Assembly: GCF_026000775.1 (NCBI RefSeq)
Contig: NZ_AP026830.1
Location: 186,001 to 250,000, forward strand
DNA length: 64,000 nt
Direction of reading: 5' to 3'
Source of the DNA: Vulcanisaeta souniana JCM 11219
Lineage (GTDB): Archaea; Thermoproteota; Thermoprotei; Thermoproteales; Thermocladiaceae
Part shown: positions 15,604 through 24,813 of the stretch, in pieces
How positions within the stretch are numbered: the first letter of the stretch is position 1
Layout of the letters: each line of letters starts with the position of its first letter
Notes under the pieces: model-generated
Seen by the model: only the letters and a program-made list of their open reading frames with translations
Database searches by the model: none
What the model was told of the DNA's origin: nothing
Position numbers and translations under genes: made by a program

Positions 15604-17364
15604 TTAGTATTTCCTTTCCTCAGGTTTCCATCTAGTTATGCGGACGGGCGCATAGCTTATTCTTGGCCCATCAGGTGTGTAGAAGTATAGTGTGTGCTTT
15701 AGCCAGTTAGCATCATCCCTCTTCGGGTAATCAAGCCTGTAGTGGGCACCCCTTGATTCGGTCCTTGTTAGTGCTCCGATGGTTATTAGTTCGGCTTGCT
15801 CGAGTAGGAAGTCAAGTTCGAGTGCATCCCTTAGGTTGGTATTGTAGTACCTGCCCTTGTCCTCAATCCTAATATTCTGGAACCTCTCCCTCAACCTCTT
15901 TATTGCTGAGTATGCCTCCTCCAGTCCGCTCTTGTCCCTGAACACATACACGTATGTGTCCATGGTCCTATTCATCTCCTCCCTAATGGAGTACGGGTTC
16001 TCTGCACCAACCTCCTTATGTAGTAACTTGTTGAATATCCTACTCTCCTCATTAGTAACCTTTGTCACTATGTCACCTGTGTACTCGAGCATTGAATCAG
16101 GAGCTGACATTACGTACTTAGCAGCAGCGGCGCCTGCCAACCTACCCCACACAAGGCAATCACTCAAGGAGTTGCTACCTAACCTGTTTGCTCCATGTAC
16201 ACTGACATTGGCAGCCTCACCGGCAGCCCATAGGTTTGGTACCCTCGTCTTATCCTCATCGAGCATTACCTGACCGTTTAAGTCAACGTGTATACCGCCC
16301 ATCATGTAGTGCATTGCTGGTCTAACGGGTATTGGCTCATCGACCGGATCGATACCCAGCGTCTTAATTACTATCTCCCTAATCATAGGTAATCTCTTAT
16401 TTATCCTCTCCTCACCAAGATGCCTCAAATCAAGTAATACGTAGCAAAGCCCTGATTCCTCATCGGTAAAGCCCCTGCCCTGCAAGCATTCAGTAACTAT
16501 TGACCTACTAACTATATCCCTAGGGGCAAGCTCCATTCTACTTGGAGCATAGTTCTTCATGAACCTCTCACCCTCCTTATTAACCAAGTAACCACCCTCG
16601 CCCCTGGCGCCCTCGGTTATTAGGATACCATTGGGTACTAAAGCCGTTGGGTGGAACTGCGGGAACTCCATGTCCTTAAGTGGTATTCCTGCTCTATAGG
16701 CTAGGGAGAAGCCGTCACCGGTTGATGACCATGCCATTGTCGTGAATTTATAAACCCTACCGTTACCTCCAGTCGCGATTATACCGGCCTTGGCAAGTAT
16801 TGCCTTGAATTCCCCTGTTCTTAGGTCTATGGCTGTGACCCCCCTAAATACGCCATTTACCATTATTAATGACGTAACGAAGTGCTCATGGAGCATTTCA
16901 ATATTATCGAATCTAAGCACATTGTCGTACAATGTACTCATTAGGAAGAAACCACTCTTGTCCTGGGCGAAGGTAGTTCTAGGAATCGACATTCCGCCAA
17001 ATGGTCTCTGTAATATCCTACCCTTCTCATCCCTTGACCAGGGAACACCCAGGTGATCCATGAATATTATTTCCTTGGGTGCCTCACGTACTAGTAATTC
17101 AACGGCATCCTGATCCGCCAGGAAGTCGCTGCCCTTAACCGTATCGTAAGCATGTAAATCAAGGCTATCGCCCGTCTCCTTTGGATAGAGGACTGCGCTT
17201 GCGCCACCCTCGGCGCTGACTGAGTGACTCCTCATTGCATGGACCTTGGATATGACGGCAATTCTTATCTTGCCTTGTGATACCCTGGCGGCTTCAAACG
17301 CCGACCTTAAACCCGCTAGGCCCGAACCAATAATCACTAGATCGTACTTAAGTACTTCAGTCAT
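15604..17364 (-). CDS. sdhA: Succinate dehydrogenase flavoprotein subunit
   Basis: Oxidises succinate to fumarate in the citric-acid cycle, on the cytoplasmic face of the membrane as part of complex II. The 586 residues have the dinucleotide fold IIGSGLAG (residues 11-18), the covalent-flavin histidine in MRSHSVSAEGGASA (His47), substrate and active-site blocks EFPQFHPTALV, TEGARGEGGYLVN, MHYMMGGIHV and GEAANVSVHGANRLGSNSL, and the C-terminal capping domain. The iron-sulfur and membrane subunits (sdhBCD) are not next to it, which is unusual but seen in some crenarchaea. Fumarate reductase cannot be excluded from sequence alone. Confidence 0.93.
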   Translation of the reverse strand: MTEVLKYDLVIIGSGLAGLRSAFEAARVSQGKIRIAVISKVHAMRSHSVSAEGGASAVLYPKETGDSLDLHAYDTVKGSDFLADQDAVELLVREAPKEIIFMDHLGVPWSRDEKGRILQRPFGGMSIPRTTFAQDKSGFFLMSTLYDNVLRFDNIEMLHEHFVTSLIMVNGVFRGVTAIDLRTGEFKAILAKAGIIATGGNGRVYKFTTMAWSSTGDGFSLAYRAGIPLKDMEFPQFHPTALVPNGILITEGARGEGGYLVNKEGERFMKNYAPSRMELAPRDIVSRSIVTECLQGRGFTDEESGLCYVLLDLRHLGEERINKRLPMIREIVIKTLGIDPVDEPIPVRPAMHYMMGGIHVDLNGQVMLDEDKTRVPNLWAAGEAANVSVHGANRLGSNSLSDCLVWGRLAGAAAAKYVMSAPDSMLEYTGDIVTKVTNEESRIFNKLLHKEVGAENPYSIREEMNRTMDTYVYVFRDKSGLEEAYSAIKRLRERFQNIRIEDKGRYYNTNLRDALELDFLLEQAELITIGALTRTESRGAHYRLDYPKRDDANWLKHTLYFYTPDGPRISYAPVRITRWKPEERKY

Positions 17365-17467
17365 ATCCTAATTCGTTTTACATAGGCGATTTATATTTTC
17401 TTCCCCTATTGAGGTTACTGACCTGGGATAAGCATTATTAATACCCTTCTTGTTATGACTTGCCTGA

Positions 17468-18463
17468 ATGTCAATTATAAACGAGGAGGAGTTAGAGAGC
17501 AAGATCAAGGAGTTAAGCGGTGAGGTCCTTAAGATCAGGGAGTTAATCAGTGAGAGGGAGAAGGAAAGGGAGAACCTACGTAATGAGCTGAATAAGGTCA
17601 GGGAGGAGCTGAGCGCTGTAATAAATCAACTCAATAATAAGAGGAATGAGTTGAAGAGTGTTAAGGAGGAGCTAAATAAGTTAAGGAAGAATAGGGATGA
17701 TATTATAAATACTCTGCGGCAGCTTAAGGGGAGAAGGGCGGAACTTTTCCAAAGGGCTAAGGAACTAATAGAGAAGGTGAAGAAGTATAGGGAATTACTG
17801 AAGATGCTTAATGACTTAGTTGGCGGGAAACCCATTGATAAGGATAAACTAAGGGAGCTAATTGATAAGCTTGAATTTGAGCATGAGATATCACCCACAG
17901 ATCCCGAGAAGGAATGGGAGTTCTTTAGGACGATACAGGAGTTGGAGAAGGAATTAAATGCAGCAGAGGTCATCTCAAGGATCAAGGAATACATAAGCAA
18001 CGGTTCCCAGGAGGTTGAGAATATCCGTAAAGAAAGGATGGAACTGGGGCAACAAATGAGGGAACTGTATAATAATGCTCTCATGAACATTAAGAACCAG
18101 ATACAGGATCTCAAGAAGAGGAGGGATTCCGTAGTTAACGAAATCGTTCAACTAAAGAGCCGTAGGGACTCACTTAAGTCTAGGCGTGACGAGTTAAAGA
18201 CAAAGATACTGAGTAAATCAGCGGAGATAAAGGGTTTAAGGGACAAGCTAAGGGAACTAAACGACGAAGTAAATAAGTACCAATTACTCCTGGCAGCTGC
18301 GCGGAAGTCCAAGAACCTGGTGTCCAAGAAGCAGGAGGAGGCGAAAGTCAAGGAGGAACTGAAGAAGAAGGCGGAGGAAGGACTTCAGAAACTAATGAAA
18401 GGCGAGAGGGTATCACTGAATGATTTATTAGGGCTGGGGTTAGAGGAAGATAATGAGAAGTGA
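17468..18463 (+). CDS. Archaeal coiled-coil protein, COG1340
   Basis: A 331-residue protein that is almost entirely coiled coil: continuous heptads from about residue 5 to 90, a central hinge (GGKPIDKDKLRELIDKLEFEH), and a conserved segment SPTDPEKEWEFFRTIQELE near residue 143, followed by another long coiled coil to residue 290. That hinge and the W-E-F block match COG1340, a family found across archaea and sometimes wrongly labelled phosphoserine phosphatase. Role unknown; structural or chromosome-associated functions are often suggested. It is transcribed with the DUF373 gene, whose ATG is four bases after the stop. Confidence 0.85.
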   Translation: MSIINEEELESKIKELSGEVLKIRELISEREKERENLRNELNKVREELSAVINQLNNKRNELKSVKEELNKLRKNRDDIINTLRQLKGRRAELFQRAKELIEKVKKYRELLKMLNDLVGGKPIDKDKLRELIDKLEFEHEISPTDPEKEWEFFRTIQELEKELNAAEVISRIKEYISNGSQEVENIRKERMELGQQMRELYNNALMNIKNQIQDLKKRRDSVVNEIVQLKSRRDSLKSRRDELKTKILSKSAEIKGLRDKLRELNDEVNKYQLLLAAARKSKNLVSKKQEEAKVKEELKKKAEEGLQKLMKGERVSLNDLLGLGLEEDNEK

Positions 18464-18466
18464 GCC

Positions 18467-19576
18467 ATGTCTAGTCTCGTAAGAAGAGTAATTGTGCTCT
18501 GCGTTGATAGGGATAATGACGTAGGTGAGAGACTGGGTGTTCCCACACCGATAATAGGCAGAGGCAACGTACTCAAGGTAGCCACCGAGTACATACTTAG
18601 GTACCCAGATGACTCTGATGCTAATGCTATGTTTGGCGCAGTACAGCTTTACGATACGTTAATCTCAACCCTTGGTGCCGAGAATGTGGAGATCGCTGTT
18701 GTCACAGGGGCCAGCTCCGAGGACGTTACTGCGGACATGAAAATACTTAGCGAGGTTGATAAGATACTCCAGGTGTTTGATGCTGATGGCTTCATAGTGG
18801 TTTCTGATGGGCCATCTGACGAGGTTGTTGTTCCACTCATTCAATCAAGGAGGCCCGTAGTATCGGTTAAGAGGATCGTTGTTAAGCAAACCAAGGGCTT
18901 TGAGGAGTTTGCTGTATTGGCTAGGTACTACGTTGGTAAGTTATTCAATGAGCCTAGGTATAGGAGGTACGCACTTGGTGTACCTGGAGCCCTACTTTTG
19001 ATCTATGGATTATTCTACAGCATATGGCCTTATATACCAGTAATCGTTAGGACTATGATAGTGGCCGGTATAACAATAATACTTGGAACCATATTCACAC
19101 TCTATGGTTTTAATCTTCACGAATCAGTACTGCGCTTCCTCAGGATGTACGAGATAACATTCTTCATTTCCGCACTATCAGTATTCTTCACAATAGTGTA
19201 TTTACTATCCACGTACTACATACTGCACCAAAGCATACCTCTTTGGGGTTCATTGAACCTGTTTGACTTCGTGGGCCTAGTAACGGCAGCCATACTTACA
19301 GTTAACGCATTCGAGGTTTACGTAAAGCACAGGATTAGGCCATTCGGTAGGGTTGCGGCTGACGTACTTTTAACAACCTTCTTGGTAATCGTAGCTGGTA
19401 ACATGACTGGTTACATGCTTGGTAAGGTTGGTACATACACGCTACTTTACGACTTATTGATATATACCGCCATAGGGTTAATAACATTATCAGTATTGGG
19501 TATCCTGAGGAATAGGTATGGCAAGGGTAAGGTTAAGGGTGGAGGTAAGCCAAGACCTAAAGGCTCTGGCATATAG
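18467..19576 (+). CDS. DUF373 family membrane protein
   Basis: A COG2237-type archaeal protein. The cytosolic N-terminal domain has IVLCVDRDNDVGERLGVPTPIIGR, YPDDSDANAMFGAVQLYD and IAVVTGASSEDVTADMK, which are the DUF373 signatures; residues 170-350 form about six membrane helices starting at YALGVPGALLLIYGLFY. The C-terminus is very basic (KGKVKGGGKPRPKGSG). Function unknown. It overlaps the next gene (Trm11-like) by 59 bases and follows COG1340 by four, so the three are likely one operon. Confidence 0.85.
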   Translation: MSSLVRRVIVLCVDRDNDVGERLGVPTPIIGRGNVLKVATEYILRYPDDSDANAMFGAVQLYDTLISTLGAENVEIAVVTGASSEDVTADMKILSEVDKILQVFDADGFIVVSDGPSDEVVVPLIQSRRPVVSVKRIVVKQTKGFEEFAVLARYYVGKLFNEPRYRRYALGVPGALLLIYGLFYSIWPYIPVIVRTMIVAGITIILGTIFTLYGFNLHESVLRFLRMYEITFFISALSVFFTIVYLLSTYYILHQSIPLWGSLNLFDFVGLVTAAILTVNAFEVYVKHRIRPFGRVAADVLLTTFLVIVAGNMTGYMLGKVGTYTLLYDLLIYTAIGLITLSVLGILRNRYGKGKVKGGGKPRPKGSGI

Positions 19577-20294
19577 TGAAATCCTGTCCATAATAGAGTT
19601 ATCCGGAGGATCCGCTGAGCTCATTGACGAATCGAAGGGCCTATTGATGGATTACAATGGTAACCTTGAATCACTAGGTAGGAAGTTATGCAGGGCTGCA
19701 TTAACCAGGCATGTATGGGTTGTGGAGGGTGATGGGGAAAGGAAGTTCCTTGACTTGGATAGGTCTAGGTACAGGGTTTTGAAGTTGGGTAGGAGGAATG
19801 GTTCCGTTAACATTGACTTGCGTATTGCAAGACTGCTTGTTAATCTATCAAGGGCTGACTATGGCTCGGTATTTCTTGATCCATTCGTAGGGTCCGGCTT
19901 AATTGCATATGAAGCTGCAATGATTGGCGCTTACGTAATGGGTATTGATATCAACCTAAGGCCATTGCGCTCAATACAGGGTGAATACATTGATGCCATT
20001 AATTCTGATTCCCTCCTAGGCCCCACTAGGGATGGTGCTGTGGATTCCATAGCCACAGATCCTCCTTATAACAGGTTATCCATAAGCGATATTGACTTGG
20101 ATACGTTTTATAGGAAGCTTGCGGAGGAAGCATACAGGGTTTTAAGAAGCCGTGGCTACATAGCCTTTTCACACCCTACATACGTGGACTCCCTTGACTG
20201 GTTCTTAAACGTGGGTTTTGAGTTGGTGGCTAATGGTTTGCAGTACGTGCATGGTAGTTTAACGAGGATAATATACGTATTTAGAAAACCATAG
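19518..20294 (+). CDS. Trm11/Trm-G10-type tRNA guanosine methyltransferase, shortened N-terminus
   Basis: A class I methyltransferase whose motifs point to N2-methylation of a tRNA guanosine (position 10 in the family): DPFVGSGLIAYEAAMIGAYVMGIDIN (SAM site) and the catalytic ATDPPYNRLSI near residue 190. Archaeal Trm-G10 enzymes are usually about 330 residues with an N-terminal THUMP domain. This one has 258 residues and only about 100 before the catalytic domain, enough for a reduced RNA-binding region. The ATG at 19518 overlaps the DUF373 gene by 59 bases. The predicted partner Trm112 is encoded at 15119. Confidence 0.8.
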   Translation: MARVRLRVEVSQDLKALAYSEILSIIELSGGSAELIDESKGLLMDYNGNLESLGRKLCRAALTRHVWVVEGDGERKFLDLDRSRYRVLKLGRRNGSVNIDLRIARLLVNLSRADYGSVFLDPFVGSGLIAYEAAMIGAYVMGIDINLRPLRSIQGEYIDAINSDSLLGPTRDGAVDSIATDPPYNRLSISDIDLDTFYRKLAEEAYRVLRSRGYIAFSHPTYVDSLDWFLNVGFELVANGLQYVHGSLTRIIYVFRKP

Positions 20295-20385
20295 TATACT
20301 TTATTGCTTATTGAAATGCTCACAAACCAGGCATATCCTTGGTTGAACAAATGAAGAATACAGTGGATCAAGCTTGCCTATTTAG

Positions 20386-20446
20386 TTCCTTATCATGAAC
20401 TGGAGACAAATATTGAATAGCTCGGAGCAACCCTAACGATAAGGAA
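20386..20446. other. Inverted repeat, possible structured RNA
   Basis: TTCCTTATC (20386-20394) and GATAAGGAA (20438-20446) are perfect 9-base arms with 43 bases between, in the gap between two convergent genes. A smaller hairpin AGTTC-n8-GAACT overlaps the first arm. It may be a long hairpin at the 3' ends of both transcripts or a small RNA; nothing identifies a class. Confidence 0.3.
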
Positions 20447-20491
20447 ATAGAGAGCTAAATACACAAGTAGATAGGGAAACGGCCAGGACCT

Positions 20492-21145
20492 CTAGTGTAT
20501 ACCAAGCAGTCTCCTTATGTTTTCTGCAGCCTTGACCGGATCGGGTGCTTGAGTTATTGCCCTTCCCACAATCACAATATCAATATTAGTGCCCTTAATC
20601 CTTTGCGCCATCTTCTCATCTACGCCACCAGCTATTGCAACACCTAAGCCATATTCATCCTTGATCTTAATGGCTTCCTTCACTAAATCCTCCACAGTCA
20701 ATCCCCTACCCTTCTGAACATCAATTCCCAGGTGAAGCCCGACATAATCAGGCCTTAGTCCCGCGTTAAGTAGCTCCTTAACTCTACTGACGGGATCCTT
20801 AACACTGATCATGTCAATTAATGACTTACCATTAAGTTTCCTAGTCTCTGCTATGAAATCACTTATTGTCTCATTAGCAGCCGCACCAAGCACACTCACT
20901 ATGTTAGCCCCGGCATTAATCGCGAGCCTGGCCTCAAGTGATCCAACGTCCATTGTCTTTAGATCCGCCATAATCTCTGCATTAGGACATGAAACCCTCA
21001 AGGCACTAACTATGAAGATCCCTGCCGTCTTTATTAACGGCGTACCAGCCTCTACGATATCCACGGCGCCCGCATCACAGAGCCTACGGGCAAGATCAAC
21101 GGCTAAGCTGGGCTCTACTAGATCAAGCGCGACCTGCAACTTCAA
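20492..21145 (-). CDS. 3-hexulose-6-phosphate synthase (OMP decarboxylase superfamily)
   Basis: In archaea this aldolase works in reverse, converting hexulose-6-phosphate into ribulose-5-phosphate and formaldehyde for pentose supply. LQVALDL opens strand 1, EAGTPLIKTAG and the DxK motif MADLKTMDVGSLEARLAINAGANIVSVLG are diagnostic for HPS over orotidine-5'-phosphate decarboxylase. IAGGVDE and IVIVGRAIT bind phosphate at the C-terminal end. At 217 residues it is a stand-alone form. The start is TTG at 21145. No PHI isomerase lies beside it. A short coiled-coil gene is just upstream on the same strand. Confidence 0.85.
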   Translation of the reverse strand: MKLQVALDLVEPSLAVDLARRLCDAGAVDIVEAGTPLIKTAGIFIVSALRVSCPNAEIMADLKTMDVGSLEARLAINAGANIVSVLGAAANETISDFIAETRKLNGKSLIDMISVKDPVSRVKELLNAGLRPDYVGLHLGIDVQKGRGLTVEDLVKEAIKIKDEYGLGVAIAGGVDEKMAQRIKGTNIDIVIVGRAITQAPDPVKAAENIRRLLGIH

Positions 21146-21152
21146 CTTGTGC

Positions 21153-21593
21153 TCACCAGCTCCTAAATATTATCTTTATTGGAATACCCATTTTGAATTC
21201 GACCATTATTGGCACTTCGGCCTTATCGCCAAGCTTAGCCGTAATGATCTCAAGCACATCCTTAACCCTGGTCAGGGCGGCTAACCTATCCGCCATTGCC
21301 TTCCTACTTTCATCAAGCGTTTCATACTCATCAATTGGCCTTGGGTCAAAGATTATCTTTAGCCCCGTGAGCTCTATTGTTGTGGATAGTGGTAGTTGCT
21401 GTCCCTTCCCGACGATTTCCTCTATCATCTGCAGGAGAGCTATGTACTTATCTGCCTTAACCTTAAGGTCACTCATTAAGCCCTCTATGTCCTTGACCCT
21501 CCTCTCGAGATCACTTATTTGACTATTTACATAATTAAGTAACTCCTTAACGCCCTTGAAGGTCATCAACTCAAGGTCAGGTGTAACTGACAT
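21153..21593 (-). CDS. Hypothetical coiled-coil protein (146 aa)
   Basis: The N-terminal half is a coiled coil (VNSQISDLERRVKDIEGLMSDLKVKADKYIALLQMIEEI); the C-terminal half alternates strands and helix (TTIELTGLKIIFDPRPIDEY, PIMVEFKMGIPIKIIF). No family is recognised, but the ATG start and composition support a real gene. It ends seven bases before the HPS start, suggesting an operon with it. Confidence 0.65.
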   Translation of the reverse strand: MSVTPDLELMTFKGVKELLNYVNSQISDLERRVKDIEGLMSDLKVKADKYIALLQMIEEIVGKGQQLPLSTTIELTGLKIIFDPRPIDEYETLDESRKAMADRLAALTRVKDVLEIITAKLGDKAEVPIMVEFKMGIPIKIIFRSW

Positions 21594-21660
21594 ACCCTAT
21601 TGCTCTTTTATGTCGATAAACTTTAAAAAAATATCGCTTATAAAACCTGGAACTGACAAA

Positions 21661-23034
21661 TTACGTTAACCACCAGGGTCTTGACCAGAGAAACTCCTTA
21701 ACGATGGCCCTCTCACTTTGGTGAAAAACCTCTATATCATTAATTGACTTAACCTTAATGTATTCAGAGCGGGCCAGTGTATTTCCCAGGTGTTTAAGTG
21801 ATACGGTGGATATTATATGCCTAGTGGCATCAATAACGTCGGGAAACCTCCTATTCCTCACTATGAACCAGCGTGTCCCCCTTATAAATGGACCCACTAC
21901 ATCCTGCCTATTAACGTACTTCCTTATGAAACTATCTGCCGCATCTGAATCAACAGGTGGGCCTTCATGCAGTTCATACCTAGGGAGTTCGAGTTCCTCG
22001 AATATCATCATCAGTAGAATTATTGATTTATCGTCACTCCATGCCATTGATCGAACAACCTTAAAACCAAGTTTCCTTAGGTTCCTCACTAATAATGCCA
22101 TTAATCTAGTAACTTCACCCCATACTATGTCTGGGGAAACACCCTCTGGATATGGGGCCCTAATCACCATGGTTGGTAATACCAACTTTAGCTCCATTTC
22201 AACGTATTGAGTTCTTGCGAAGAACTTAATACTTGGGTTTCTAAGGAATTCCCGCGAGGCCGCTATGGCCGTGGCCAACGTATCCCTATTTATTGACGCC
22301 GCTGCATTGCGACTTGGGTCAACTGGGTCTATTATAATGACTGGCGACTTGAACTTCTTCACGGCATCCTTCTCATTATAGGTATTAGTCATGTCTATGA
22401 AGACGTACCTAGTTGACCAATTACTAATGGCCTTTATTGCATTTAGGAAGGAGCCGTAATGTATTATCAAGAGCTCGCTTACATAGCCGCTGAAGCCCCG
22501 TACCTTAATCTCCGCACCATAAATATTCACTGACTTTAGGAACGCCTTCAATAACCTAACATCGATTGTTCTTTGCATGAGTTTGGTTTTTACGAAATCC
22601 GTGTGTAATGGTGTTCTGTCGGCTGCTGTGAATGGGCGCTCACCTGGACTAATGCGTATGCATGGCACTACATCAACCTCGAAATCATTAATTATCAATT
22701 GAATGTAAGGATGCTGGGCATACTTAATACTCCAACTAAGTCTGTATTCAACAGCCACATCTATTAAGTCATTAATTATATCACCACTCCTAATCTTATC
22801 TATGTAGTCCCTAGGCAGAATAATGAATATATCTATATCCCTATCACCGGGTAGCCAGGTATCCTTCGCCACAGAGCCCTGTATCGCCACGGTAAAATCC
22901 CTGTAACCACGTTTCAATAAACCATCAGTGACTAACTTAACCACGGTATTTGCAGTATTAATCACTCTATTCCTTTCCTCGAGGCTTGGTGTGACGATGC
23001 CCACTGCCTCCTTAATAACCTCCTCAATATCCAC
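21661..23034 (-). CDS. cca: CCA tRNA nucleotidyltransferase, archaeal class I
   Basis: Adds or repairs the 3' CCA of tRNAs using CTP and ATP without a template. The nucleotidyltransferase signature IQGSVAKDTWLPGDRDIDIFIILP (near residue 49) gives the catalytic Asp pair, with FEVDVVPCIRI supplying the third carboxylate, followed by the archaeal-type FVKTKL and LRAFLK-like (LLKAFLKSVNIYGAEIKVRGFSGYVSELLI) blocks. The 457 residues match the archaeal class I enzyme. Start GTG at 23034. The tRNA-Asn in this window encodes its own CCA, so this enzyme would serve other tRNAs and repair. Confidence 0.93.
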   Translation of the reverse strand: MDIEEVIKEAVGIVTPSLEERNRVINTANTVVKLVTDGLLKRGYRDFTVAIQGSVAKDTWLPGDRDIDIFIILPRDYIDKIRSGDIINDLIDVAVEYRLSWSIKYAQHPYIQLIINDFEVDVVPCIRISPGERPFTAADRTPLHTDFVKTKLMQRTIDVRLLKAFLKSVNIYGAEIKVRGFSGYVSELLIIHYGSFLNAIKAISNWSTRYVFIDMTNTYNEKDAVKKFKSPVIIIDPVDPSRNAAASINRDTLATAIAASREFLRNPSIKFFARTQYVEMELKLVLPTMVIRAPYPEGVSPDIVWGEVTRLMALLVRNLRKLGFKVVRSMAWSDDKSIILLMMIFEELELPRYELHEGPPVDSDAADSFIRKYVNRQDVVGPFIRGTRWFIVRNRRFPDVIDATRHIISTVSLKHLGNTLARSEYIKVKSINDIEVFHQSERAIVKEFLWSRPWWLT

Positions 23035-23080
23035 GAATTGCTAGCAAAAGGGATACTAAAAATTACTTTCACTAACGACA

Positions 23081-24478
23081 TCATGCAAGAATATAACTAA
23101 GTTTATCCCTGATCTTCAGCAGTAGATTCCTTACTTCGCTAAGGAATTCATCATCTATAATGAAGCCCTGCAATTCATTCATAATCTCATCAACGCTCAT
23201 ATTCATGGGGTTCAAACCAAGACCTGCAAGATAAGCAAGTATTTCAAGTGCAGAGTCTTCGCTTAGTCCTTCCTCCTTAACCACATCCATGATCACCTTA
23301 CCAACAACGTACAGCTTAAGGGTACTGATATCAGTATTAAGTGCGCTGGCGATGTTTTCATAGTTACCCCTACGAAATTCCTCAACGAAGGCGTGGAAGT
23401 CACCATACCTGTCCTTAATGATATTATCGAAATACTTGCTCACAGCCTTAACGTACTTTGAGTATACCCTAACTGCATCATCAATTTCATTAATGCCGTC
23501 TATGGCACCCCTGTAGGACATTACGGCGCCCTCCGTTGTCAATTCATCAATTAAGCCCTCGTTTATCAACTCAAGGAATTTATCGCCAGCCTCCTCATAA
23601 GTCTTCCAGTCACCCTCCTCAATGGCCTTACATAGTAGGTAGAAGGCTGAGCATAGATCGCCCTTTATCTTCACGGCACTCCAGTACTCCTCACTCAAGT
23701 CTCCAACGTTGATTGAAGCATTGCGGCATACATCGTAGTACTGCATCGCCCTGGCAATATCACCGTGGGTGAAGTAATAATTGGCTAAAACCTCGGATGA
23801 ATCCATCATACTGAGGATCTCATTAGCCCTAGCCTCTCTAACGCCTACAGCTTCCCTGAAGTTTACCACAGACGATGCATATAGCTTAGAGGCGTCCTCA
23901 ACCATGTTCTTCTCAATATCATGCTTACCCTCATCATGGAGCCTCGATGCCTTTACCCTAAGGTCCTCAGCCCTGGTTATCTTTGACATGGCTTCCATAA
24001 ACCGAGCCCTTCCGACATCACCAATACCCTCATATATTGCAGATGCTGCGCTGAACCTGGTGATGGCATTATCATAGGCAGCTATTGAGTATAGAGCTAC
24101 CCCAAGTACCTCGTTTATTTTTGCCCCTAATTCACTGTTTATATTGATGTTTATGTTCTCATCAACCGCCATTATGCCAGCCTCCAGCTCCATGCTTATG
24201 AACAACTGAATTAATTCAGGAACACCGGCTAAATCCATGGACCTAAGGACCTTGATGACCCCCTCCTTAATACTTGCACTGTCCAGGTCCTTAATAAACG
24301 AGAAATCATTAACGGCAATCGTGCAATTACCATCCCTACAAGATACCAAGTCCCCAAAGGCGCTATTACTAACTAGGTCCCTAGGCACGGACCCCCTCAA
24401 CAATTGCATAATTACTGACGCCACGGAATTCGCAATACACTCATGGTCCCAATGACACAGGTCAGGAATATTAACCAT
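23081..24478 (-). CDS. Hypothetical TPR-like helical protein
   Basis: About 465 residues, almost wholly helical. The middle has tandem helix pairs with TPR-like spacing (NEVLGVALYSIAAYDNAITRFSAASAIYEGIGDVGRARFME, then VEDASKLYASSVVNFREA, then HGDIARAMQYYDVC). The N-terminus is cysteine-rich (CHWDHEC, CRDGNC), and an acidic Asn-rich spacer DENINININSE occurs near 120. Likely a protein-interaction scaffold; I cannot name a family. I use ATG at 24478 rather than TTG at 24499. It lies 46 bases upstream of cca on the same strand. Confidence 0.65.
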   Translation of the reverse strand: MVNIPDLCHWDHECIANSVASVIMQLLRGSVPRDLVSNSAFGDLVSCRDGNCTIAVNDFSFIKDLDSASIKEGVIKVLRSMDLAGVPELIQLFISMELEAGIMAVDENINININSELGAKINEVLGVALYSIAAYDNAITRFSAASAIYEGIGDVGRARFMEAMSKITRAEDLRVKASRLHDEGKHDIEKNMVEDASKLYASSVVNFREAVGVREARANEILSMMDSSEVLANYYFTHGDIARAMQYYDVCRNASINVGDLSEEYWSAVKIKGDLCSAFYLLCKAIEEGDWKTYEEAGDKFLELINEGLIDELTTEGAVMSYRGAIDGINEIDDAVRVYSKYVKAVSKYFDNIIKDRYGDFHAFVEEFRRGNYENIASALNTDISTLKLYVVGKVIMDVVKEEGLSEDSALEILAYLAGLGLNPMNMSVDEIMNELQGFIIDDEFLSEVRNLLLKIRDKLSYILA

Positions 24479-24813
24479 ACAACTCCTACCATGAAGCAAA
24501 CCTAGTTATTTAATTCCTTACCGCTTCTTGCCTACAGTTTTCTGCATGTAGTTCATTACGTCTTCCCTGATTTCCTACCCACCGAGGAGAGGCCACGGGA
24601 AACTAGGGTGATTGAGAGACACATGAATTTAGGTTCTATTAAGTTTTGAATATCTGATTGTAAGAATTATTGAAAAACTACGGATGCCTTAAAAGATTCA
24701 GCTCAAGGCTGAGATGTCATCTAACCCTAGGAAATGCGTTATTCGCAGTACACGGTACAAGGCAATCCATGATGCGTTAAATTAAAATAATTCATGACTT
24801 ATTACTTAAGTAT
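24479..24813. other. Divergent intergenic region
   Basis: Contains the promoters of the TPR-like gene (minus) and the sugar nucleotidyltransferase (plus). TTAAATTAAAATAA at about 24778-24790 is a candidate TATA region for the ATG at 24814. No reading frame or RNA gene is convincing in the rest. Confidence 0.45.

Noticed and set aside
24500-24813. Possible C/D-box small RNA
   Set aside because: I found no pair of RTGATGA and CTGA boxes at proper spacing here or in the other gaps I scanned by eye.
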